A stretch of 10,470 bases of DNA from a bacterium. Its GTDB lineage: Bacteria; Planctomycetota; B15-G4; JADJEK01. A model generated the notes under the pieces. That model did no database searches, was not told the DNA's origin, and saw nothing but the letters and a program-made list of their open reading frames with translations. Of this stretch, positions 4,921 to 10,470 are shown piece by piece. The translations under genes and the position numbers were made by a program. The stretch spans positions 1 through 10,470 of the forward strand of contig JAUIEL010000188.1 of assembly GCA_030428825.1 (NCBI GenBank). The letters are read 5' to 3'. Within the stretch, counting starts at the first letter, position 1; the number at the start of each line of letters is the position of its first letter.

Positions 4921-7485
4921 ATGAGCGACCCGACCGACCGACCCCCGCGGGCGTCCTCCGTCCCGCGCGCCGCGATCCTCGCCCTGTTCGTCCTCCTGCT
5001 GCTCCGGCACCAGGCGTCCGTCGGGGCGGTCGCCGACGCCGCGCTGGAGGGCGCGGAGGACGGCGCGTCGCGGCTCGGAGCGTTCGCGCGGGCGGCGGTC
5101 CCGCTCGGACTCTCCGGCGCGCTGCTGCTGTTCGCCGGCCGGCTCCGGTCGCTCCTGCTCGCCGGCGCGGGCGCGTTCTTCGTCCTCCTCCTCTGCGCCG
5201 ACGTCGCCTATCTGCGCGTGTTCGAGCGCCCGTTCTCGGTCGACCTGCTCGTCCTCCTCGGGCAGGGCTGGACGGTCCGGGAGAGCGCGGTCCGCCTGCT
5301 GTCCGTCGGGGACGCGGCGACGCTCGCCGGAGTGCTGGCGCTCGGCGCGGTCGACGCCGCCCTCGCCGTCCGGCGTCGGGCCGGGAAGCGTCTCGCCGGG
5401 CGTCTCGTCGGGGTCGGGTTGGTCGTGTTCGCCCTGCCGCACACGACGGAGGCGTGGCGGCTCCTCGACCGGCAGGGGGCGCGCCTCCGGGAGGTGTTCG
5501 TCGACCTGGAGACCGTCCGGACGCACGGGGCGCTCCTGTATCACGTCGCCGATCTCGGGCGCGCGTTCCGTCGGGAGGCGTCGGCCGCGCCGCTCGACCC
5601 GCGCCGGGAGGAGGCGCTGACGGGAGCGATCGCGCGGCGGTGGGCGGCGAACCGGGCCGAGAGCCCGCTCCGGGGCGTCGCCGCCGGCCGCAGCGTCGTC
5701 TTCCTGCAGCTCGAGTCGGTCGAGTCGTTCGTGGTCGGCCGGACCGTGGCCGGCGGCGCGCTGACCCCGAACCTCGACCGCCTGCGGGGGGAGGCGCTCG
5801 AGTTCGATCGCTGCCACGACCTCGCCGCCGCGGGAAGGACGTCCGACGCGGAGTTCATGGTCCTCACGTCGCTCCGACCCGACCCGGTCCGGCCGGTCGC
5901 GTACGGTCGCCCGACGAGCCGGCCCTCCGCGCTCCCCCGACGGCTCGCCGACGACGGGTACCGGACCCTCTCGCTGCACGCGTACGAGCCGTGGTTCTGG
6001 AACCGCGCCGTGGCGCACCCCCTCTACGGGATCCGGGAGATGTGGTTCGACGAGACGTTCCACGAGGGGGAGCGGCTGTTCCTCGGCCTCGGGGACGTCG
6101 ACTTCCTCCGGCAGGCGGCGGCGCGGCTGGCGAGAGTGCCGCGGCCGTTCTTCGCGCTCTGCATCACGCTCAGCTGCCATCACCCGTTCGCCACGGTCCC
6201 CGAGCGGCTCGCCGGGTTCGACGTCGGGTTCGACGACGACTCGATGGCCGCGGGATACCTCCGGCTGGTCCGGTACACCGACGAGGCGGTCGGCGTCTTC
6301 CTCCGCGCGCTCGAGGCGAGCGGCCTCGCCGAGGAGTGCGTGCTGGTCGTGTACGGCGATCACGTCTCCGGGCTGCCGGCCGAGAGCCGGCGGCGTCTCG
6401 CCGAGCGCCTCGGCGTCGAGCTGGAGCCGGTCTCCGCGCACCGCGTCCCGCTCCTCGTCGCGATCCCCGGCGAGGAGGCGGCGCTGCGGGCCGAGCGGGA
6501 GCGGGTCCGGGACGCCGCGTGTTCGCTGCAGGACGTCCCCCCCACGGTCCTGCACCTGCTCGGGAGGGAGGTCCCCGCGGGGTGGCTCGGCACGCACCTC
6601 CTCGTCGACCCGTCGCGGCGGCCGGTCGTGCCGCTGCGCGGAGGTCTCGGGATCTCCGGCCCCGACGGCGCCGAGGACGATCCGAGCGCGATCGCCGGGA
6701 CCCGCGCGTTCGACGAGGCGCAGGAGGAGCTCCGGTTCGCGGAGACGATGCGCGCCGCCGACGGCCAGGCGCGGGCGGCGGCGCTGTCCCGCGACGAGCT
6801 GGTCGCGCTCGCGGACGCGCGTCCCGTCCGGTTCGCGACCGAGGCGGACGCCGCGCCGTGGGAGGTCCGGTTCGAGTCCCCCGCCCGTCCTCTCGACGTG
6901 GGGGTCCGCGTCCTCCCGTTCCTGCCGTTCCCGCCGGCCCCCGTCGAGGCGGAGCTGGTCCTCCGGAACCGGTCCGCGGTGGAGATCTCCTATCGGCTCG
7001 AGGCGTTCGGGGTCGACGGCGCGCTCGCCGCGACGCGCGCGGGAGTGGTCGGGGCGACGGAGGAGAGCGTGGTGCCGTTGTCGCGCGACGCCGACCTGGC
7101 GGCGACCCGCGCGCTCTGGGCCCGGCTCGCCGCCGGGGAACGGCTCGACGCGTCGCTCCGACTCCGCTCGCCGTTCGGCGACGTGCGGCGGGACCTCGCG
7201 GACCGGACGGCGGCGCGGACGGCGGTGGTCGGGGGGGCGGGCGACGTCGAGACCGCGCTGGTCCTGGTCGTGAACCCCGGCGACGCGCCGCTGGAGGCCC
7301 GAATCCGGGTCGAGGTCGCGGGCGATCCGCCGCGCGAGGTGACCCGGTCGATCGCGGCCCGCGGCGCGGCGACGGAGCGGGTGCGGCTCGACCGGCGACT
7401 CGGGGAGGTCCGCGTCGAGGTCGAGGGGGACGGCGCCGTCGTCCGCGTGGTGCGGTTCTCGCACGGCGGCCGGCGCATCCGCTGA
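4921..7485 (+). CDS. Membrane phosphoglycerol transferase of the LTA synthase/OpgB (sulfatase-fold) family, with C-terminal beta-rich tail
   Basis: An 854-residue inner-membrane protein. About five hydrophobic segments (near 17-29, 60-72, 77-98, 132-150, 161-173) precede an extracytoplasmic sulfatase-fold domain (about 256-560). This is the LtaS plan. Key motifs are FLQLESVESF with Glu265 (metal ligand), LTPNLDRL (281-288), GRTSDAEF with Thr307 as the expected nucleophile, SCHHPF with His420/421, and YGDHVSG with Asp480-His481 (metal ligands). All core catalytic positions are thus present. The family takes glycerol phosphate from phosphatidylglycerol, either polymerising it (LtaS) or adding it to periplasmic glucans (OpgB). 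Which applies here cannot be told. About 290 residues follow the catalytic domain; the last part (about 776-846) resembles the tail of the neighbouring GDPD protein (VEVEGDGAVVRVVRFSHG). The ATG at 4921 is the likely start, although no Shine-Dalgarno is visible. The stop lies 8 bp from the convergent neighbour, with no room for a separate terminator. Confidence 0.85.
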   Translation: MSDPTDRPPRASSVPRAAILALFVLLLLRHQASVGAVADAALEGAEDGASRLGAFARAAVPLGLSGALLLFAGRLRSLLLAGAGAFFVLLLCADVAYLRVFERPFSVDLLVLLGQGWTVRESAVRLLSVGDAATLAGVLALGAVDAALAVRRRAGKRLAGRLVGVGLVVFALPHTTEAWRLLDRQGARLREVFVDLETVRTHGALLYHVADLGRAFRREASAAPLDPRREEALTGAIARRWAANRAESPLRGVAAGRSVVFLQLESVESFVVGRTVAGGALTPNLDRLRGEALEFDRCHDLAAAGRTSDAEFMVLTSLRPDPVRPVAYGRPTSRPSALPRRLADDGYRTLSLHAYEPWFWNRAVAHPLYGIREMWFDETFHEGERLFLGLGDVDFLRQAAARLARVPRPFFALCITLSCHHPFATVPERLAGFDVGFDDDSMAAGYLRLVRYTDEAVGVFLRALEASGLAEECVLVVYGDHVSGLPAESRRRLAERLGVELEPVSAHRVPLLVAIPGEEAALRAERERVRDAACSLQDVPPTVLHLLGREVPAGWLGTHLLVDPSRRPVVPLRGGLGISGPDGAEDDPSAIAGTRAFDEAQEELRFAETMRAADGQARAAALSRDELVALADARPVRFATEADAAPWEVRFESPARPLDVGVRVLPFLPFPPAPVEAELVLRNRSAVEISYRLEAFGVDGALAATRAGVVGATEESVVPLSRDADLAATRALWARLAAGERLDASLRLRSPFGDVRRDLADRTAARTAVVGGAGDVETALVLVVNPGDAPLEARIRVEVAGDPPREVTRSIAARGAATERVRLDRRLGEVRVEVEGDGAVVRVVRFSHGGRRIR

Positions 7486-7493
7486 ACCCCGGG

Positions 7494-8759
7494 TCAGCGT
7501 TCGGGCGCGGCGCCGATCGGCCGGAGCGAGGCGCGGATCGACTCGTACTGCTCCAGCGCCTCGTCGAGGACGTCCTCGGTCCCCTGCAGCCGGACGCGGA
7601 TCAGGGCCGTCGGGAGCGGGTAGATCTCGACGTGCGTGAACAGTCCGTCGAGCGAGAGCATCGTCTTCACGCCGTGGCCGAGGGGGGACCGGACGTCCTC
7701 GAGCGTCGCCGCCTCGCCGTCGCCCGTGACCGACTCGCGGGCGCGCCGATACGCCGCGTCGACCTGATCGGCCGGGACGTCGAGACGGAACACCTCGAGG
7801 TACGCGCCGGCCTCGTCGTCGCCGAGGAGGCTCGACACGAACCCCGCCCCCTGCTCGGTGTCGACCGGGAACCAGTGGCTCGGGAGCGTCACGGTCACGC
7901 CGAGGCCGTCGAGGGCGCGCACGACGTCGCGCTGGACCGCGGGGGCGTCGGCCGCCTCGGCGGCCTCCCCCTTCGACGCGTCCGCCGCCTCGACCTCGAT
8001 CGTGAAGCGCCCGCGGGCGTCGACGCCGATCGACCCCTCCCCGCCGGCGGCGCTCGAACGGCCGCGGTACGCGATCCGCGCCACGCGGTGCGCCGTCGTA
8101 TCGATCACCACGGTCAGGTCGCCGTCGTAGCGCGAGTCGAACCGGAGGGTCCCCTGTTCCTGTCGCTCGCGGACGAGCAGCTTCCCCCGCAGCGTGGCGA
8201 GTCCCGCCTCGTCGAGACCCTCGAGCTGCAGCGCGCCCTTCGCGTCGACGAGCTCGCCGGAGAGGCCGAGGAGGAACGAGGCGACGCTGGAGCCGTCGAA
8301 CGCGAACGGCTCGAGCGCCGTCGCCTCGGACGGCAGGTGCAGGTAGAGGCCGACCGAGCCGATCTGATCGAGGAGCCGGTCGAGGAACTCGGTCCGGATG
8401 GCGCGGTCGTCGGCGCACTGCACGTCGCCCCGGCCGTCGCGCTGCTGGAACCGGAACGTCAGCCCGTTCGCCTCGGGATCGCGGACCGCGCCGTCCTCCT
8501 CGCGGAACCATCGGACGAACCGGCGCGTCGCCTCCCAGCGGTCCTCCTCGACCCGCTGGAACTCGTCGACGACCCGGAGGCTCCGACGGACGGAGAGACG
8601 CCGGTCGGTCGGCCCGGTCGGGAGGGTGAGCGTGACGTTCCCCTCGTGCTCCGCCTCGAGCGAGACCAGGAGGGGCCGTCCGACGGTCGCCCGCACCGAG
8701 ACGTCGACCGTGTCGGCGGCCGGAGCGGCGGCGACGGCGAGGAGGGCGGCGAGGATCAA
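7494..8759 (-). CDS. Secreted protein of unknown function, two-part architecture
   Basis: A 421-residue protein I do not recognise as a named family. The start is TTG at 8759, supported by a strong GGAGGT 5 nt upstream and by the signal-peptide-like opening it gives (MILAALLAVAAAPAADTV, cleavage near residue 15). No ATG fits. Residues about 16-255 are rich in alternating hydrophobic/polar beta strands with charged helical stretches (about 60-90, 118-135) and contain a lone Cys115. An Ala/Glu-rich linker covers about 257-275. Residues about 284-415 begin LGVTVTLPSHWFPVD and end YESIRASLRPI. That layout, a strand then a P-x-x-W turn, then an amphipathic end with a-x-SLRP, recalls PsbP/Mog1-like (DUF1795-type) domains, a weak resemblance. 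The N-terminal half loosely recalls secreted beta-rich DUF6263-like proteins. It follows mgtE by 25 bp on the same strand, so the two are probably co-transcribed. Function unknown. Confidence 0.8.
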   Translation of the reverse strand: MILAALLAVAAAPAADTVDVSVRATVGRPLLVSLEAEHEGNVTLTLPTGPTDRRLSVRRSLRVVDEFQRVEEDRWEATRRFVRWFREEDGAVRDPEANGLTFRFQQRDGRGDVQCADDRAIRTEFLDRLLDQIGSVGLYLHLPSEATALEPFAFDGSSVASFLLGLSGELVDAKGALQLEGLDEAGLATLRGKLLVRERQEQGTLRFDSRYDGDLTVVIDTTAHRVARIAYRGRSSAAGGEGSIGVDARGRFTIEVEAADASKGEAAEAADAPAVQRDVVRALDGLGVTVTLPSHWFPVDTEQGAGFVSSLLGDDEAGAYLEVFRLDVPADQVDAAYRRARESVTGDGEAATLEDVRSPLGHGVKTMLSLDGLFTHVEIYPLPTALIRVRLQGTEDVLDEALEQYESIRASLRPIGAAPER

Positions 8760-8764
8760 GACGG

Positions 8765-8770
8765 ACCTCC
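8765..8770 (-). promoter_or_regulatory. Shine-Dalgarno deciding a TTG start
   Basis: GGAGGT on the minus strand lies 5 nt before the TTG at 8759. It is the strongest ribosome-binding sequence in the window and the main reason for accepting a TTG start for the downstream secreted protein. Confidence 0.7.
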
Positions 8771-8784
8771 GATCGGGGACGGCG

Positions 8785-10140
8785 TCAGGCGAGGACCTGC
8801 CTCGCCGTCTCGAAGAAGATGAAGAGCGCGAGGAAATCGCTGATCGTCGTGATCAGCGGGTTGGCGAAGAACGCGGGGTCCTGCTTCAGGGCGTGGAGCC
8901 CGATCGGCAGGAGGACCCCCACCATGTTGCACATCACGACCGCCATCGCCAGGGCCGACCCCGCGGTCATCGCCTCGGCGACGGTCACGCCGAACATGTG
9001 GAAGCCGAACCCGCCGACCACGGCGCCGAGCGCGATCCCGAGCGCGACCCCCATCAGGAGCTCCCGCGCGACGACGAACCGGAGGTCGGTCCGATCCATC
9101 TCGTCGATCGCGAGGGCGCGGATGATGAGCGTGCCGACCTGGCTGCCGGTGTTCCCGCTCACCGCCATCAGCGCGATGATGAACAGCACGAGGTTGGCGA
9201 ACTTCGCCTCGAACTCCGCCTCGTACGCCTGCAACACGGTCCCCGCGAAGACGGCGGTGATCCCGAGGACCAGGAGCGCGCCGAGCCGGTTCCGGAGGAG
9301 CGAGAAGAAGCGGGTCGAACGGTACGTCGCCTCGGTCGGCACGACGCCGGACATGAGGTGCATGTCCTCGGTCGCCTCCTCCTCCTGGACGTCCATCAGG
9401 TCGTCGAAGGTGACGATGCCCACGAGGTGGTCGCGCGTGTCGACGACCGGGAGCGCCTTCACGTCGTAGTGCTTCAGGAGCTGGACCGCCTCCTCCTGGT
9501 CGGAGTCGGCGCGGATCCGGACCAGCTCGTCCTCCGGCTGGATCAGGTCCGACACCGTCCGGTCGTCGCGGGCGAAGACGAGCTCGCGGAGCGAGACGAC
9601 GCCGAGCGGGCGGTTCGACTCGTCGACGATGTAGATGTAGTCGACCATCTCCTTCTGCTCGCCCACCCGGCGCACGAACCGGAGGCAGTCGCCGACCGTC
9701 AGGTGGCTCTTCACCTTCAGGTAGTCCGGGGTGACGAGCCGGCCGACCGACTGCTCGGGATACGCGAGGAGGAGCTCGCTGATCTTCCGCTCCTCCGGCG
9801 AGAGGAGCCGCATCACGCGACGCGCCACCCGGTCCGGCATCTCCTCCAGGAGGACGGTCCGGTCGTCGGGCGACATGTCGTTCAGGTAGGTCGCGACCTC
9901 GGCGTCCTTCAGGGACTCGAGGAGGAGCTCCTGGTCCTCGGGCTCGAGGTGCTCGAACACCTCGGTCGCCCGATCGCGCGGCAGCATCCGGAAGACGACC
10001 GCGCGGTCCTTGGTCAGGATCTCGGGGAGGATGTCGGCGACGTCGGGGACGGAGAGATCGACCAGCACCTCGCGGAGCTGGCGCCAGTCGCGCGCTTCGA
10101 TCAGGTCGCGGATCTCGGGTTGGAGGAGCCGTCCGAGCAT
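8785..10140 (-). CDS. mgtE: Magnesium transporter MgtE
   Basis: A 451-residue Mg2+ channel/transporter of the inner membrane, full length for the family. The cytosolic helical N domain covers about 1-130 (LLQPEIRDLIEARDW; DVADILPEI; FRMLPRDRATEVFEHL; YPEQSVGRLVTPD at its end). Two CBS domains follow, about 134-190 (YIYIVDESNRPLGVVSLREL) and about 197-255 (VKALPVVDTRDHLVGIVTFDDL), then the acidic plug-helix entry EEEATEDMH. In the family these parts sense cytosolic Mg2+ and close the pore. Five membrane segments occupy about 286-447 and include the conserved SGNTGSQ (328-334). Near the end, TTISDFLAL places Asp435 where the pore aspartate of Thermus MgtE (Asp432) is expected. The ATG at 10140 is chosen because the N domain begins here and GGAG lies 10 nt upstream; the frame remains open to a TTG at 10212, but that extension is not family-like. 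The unknown secreted gene follows after 25 bp. I see no M-box-like leader upstream. Confidence 0.96.
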   Translation of the reverse strand: MLGRLLQPEIRDLIEARDWRQLREVLVDLSVPDVADILPEILTKDRAVVFRMLPRDRATEVFEHLEPEDQELLLESLKDAEVATYLNDMSPDDRTVLLEEMPDRVARRVMRLLSPEERKISELLLAYPEQSVGRLVTPDYLKVKSHLTVGDCLRFVRRVGEQKEMVDYIYIVDESNRPLGVVSLRELVFARDDRTVSDLIQPEDELVRIRADSDQEEAVQLLKHYDVKALPVVDTRDHLVGIVTFDDLMDVQEEEATEDMHLMSGVVPTEATYRSTRFFSLLRNRLGALLVLGITAVFAGTVLQAYEAEFEAKFANLVLFIIALMAVSGNTGSQVGTLIIRALAIDEMDRTDLRFVVARELLMGVALGIALGAVVGGFGFHMFGVTVAEAMTAGSALAMAVVMCNMVGVLLPIGLHALKQDPAFFANPLITTISDFLALFIFFETARQVLA

Positions 10141-10470
10141 GGAGGAAGAGCTCCGGGTTCGCTGGCGCTCATGAGACGTCTTCCGACGGAGTCGAACGGG
10201 AGATGCAAGCAACTCGGGCCGGCGGAGGACAGGTTAGAATCTGCTGCGCTGCGCTGGGCTTGGACGCTGCGCGGGCCGGTGAGACCGCTGCGCGGGGCAA
10301 GGTCCACTGCGCGTGGAGCGATGGGCCGCTTCGCGGGGATCCGCTGCGCGCGGGGCGGTGAACGGGGGTTCGGCCGCGGGGCGTTCGTCGGCCACGGTCC
10401 GCCGGGATCGGGAGAGGGAGGGGGCGTTCGGCCCGCTCCACGGGCGGCACGCGTGTCGGTCGAGCGGTGG
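10141..10470. other. Gene-free stretch upstream of mgtE
   Basis: These 330 bp, up to the right edge, hold no coding region I can support. Open frames exist on both strands but are Arg/Gly/Pro-rich and resemble chance frames in GC-rich DNA. The stretch must contain the mgtE promoter. The only AT-rich spot is near 10231-10240, where TAACCT (minus) and TAGAAT (plus) overlap as possible -10 boxes without clear -35 partners. The part from 10248 to 10353 holds small hairpin-forming repeats, listed separately. A gene beyond the right edge may begin its leader here. Confidence 0.5.
10248..10353. repeat. Imperfect ~20-bp repeats forming small hairpins
   Basis: The core GCTGCGCGGGGC recurs imperfectly six times, starting at 10248, 10266, 10287, 10306, 10328 and 10343, with spacings of 18, 21, 19, 22 and 15 bp. 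Four copies form 4-bp stems with short loops: CCGC/GCGG at 10285-10295, CCAC/GTGG at 10304-10316, CCGC/GCGG at 10326-10336 and CCGC/GCGG at 10341-10353. In the second, both arms change together (G to A and C to T), so pairing is kept. In the third the loop changes from TGC to TTC without touching the stem. The roughly two-helical-turn spacing would suit tandem protein sites; the pairing would suit RNA structure. No known element was recognised. Confidence 0.5.

Noticed and set aside
7486..7493. CCCGGG palindrome between the two convergent stops as a terminator
   Set aside because: It is too short to form a stem-loop and has no T-run.
3427..8511. A 5-kb minus-strand open frame and similarly long plus-strand frames (for example 4905-8822)
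   Set aside because: They are antisense or out-of-frame readings of real genes. Stops are rare at this GC content, and the translations are Arg/Pro/Gly-rich with no family motifs. Only the last 486 codons of the minus frame (the GDPD protein) are real.
10141..10250. Mg2+-sensing M-box (ykoK) riboswitch ahead of mgtE
   Set aside because: The leader is short and I could not find the conserved M-box elements or a matching fold.
10321..10470. Plus-strand open frame from an ATG at 10321 (GGAG 3 nt upstream) to the window edge
   Set aside because: The Shine-Dalgarno spacing is too short, the product is Gly/Arg-rich low complexity, and the start lies inside the hairpin repeats. It could only be revived by sequence beyond the edge.
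10241..10470. CRISPR array or structured housekeeping RNA (tmRNA, RNase P RNA, SRP RNA) in the repeat region
   Set aside because: The repeats are too short, too variable and too closely spaced for CRISPR, and none of the conserved sequence blocks of those RNAs is present.

Overview
The window is very GC-rich, almost every third codon position is G or C, and coding is dense on both strands. Because stops are rare, most genes have long open frames running antisense to them. I read eight protein-coding genes, one of them cut by the left edge. I see no rRNA, tRNA, transposase, phage gene or CRISPR array. The likely source is a Gram-negative-type, high-GC bacterium, possibly in or near Planctomycetota. 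The reasons are a tricorn-type secreted peptidase, an L28 of the Thermus/planctomycete type with its internal Gly-rich insert, a short-LID adenylate kinase standing outside the usual ribosomal operon, several signal peptides and one lipoprotein. This placement is inference; none of the markers is decisive.

Layout. Positions 1-2228 (minus strand) hold adk, then rpmB, then the N-terminal third of a tricorn protease homolog. A recognisable promoter lies ahead of adk. Diverging from adk, a secreted esterase D-like alpha/beta hydrolase runs on the plus strand (2380-3363). It meets a convergent lipoprotein glycerophosphodiester phosphodiesterase (GDPD-like, 3427-4887, minus), with a GC-rich hairpin between them. 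The GDPD gene stands head to head, 33 bp apart, with a membrane phosphoglycerol transferase of the LTA synthase/OpgB type (4921-7485, plus). Eight bases beyond that gene is the end of a minus-strand pair: mgtE (8785-10140) followed by an unrecognised secreted two-part protein (7494-8759, TTG start). The last 330 bp (10141-10470) carry no convincing gene but do contain a run of small hairpin-forming repeats.

How the genes fit together. adk and rpmB are housekeeping. mgtE imports Mg2+ and probably shares a transcript with the secreted protein. The most suggestive pair is the LTA-synthase-type enzyme and the GDPD: one family transfers or polymerises glycerol phosphate outside the membrane, the other cleaves glycerophosphodiesters. 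Here both also end in beta-rich tails with a common VEGDG-x-VVR core. They look like a linked make-and-trim system for a glycerol-phosphate-decorated envelope molecule. That link is inferred from gene position and sequence resemblance only.
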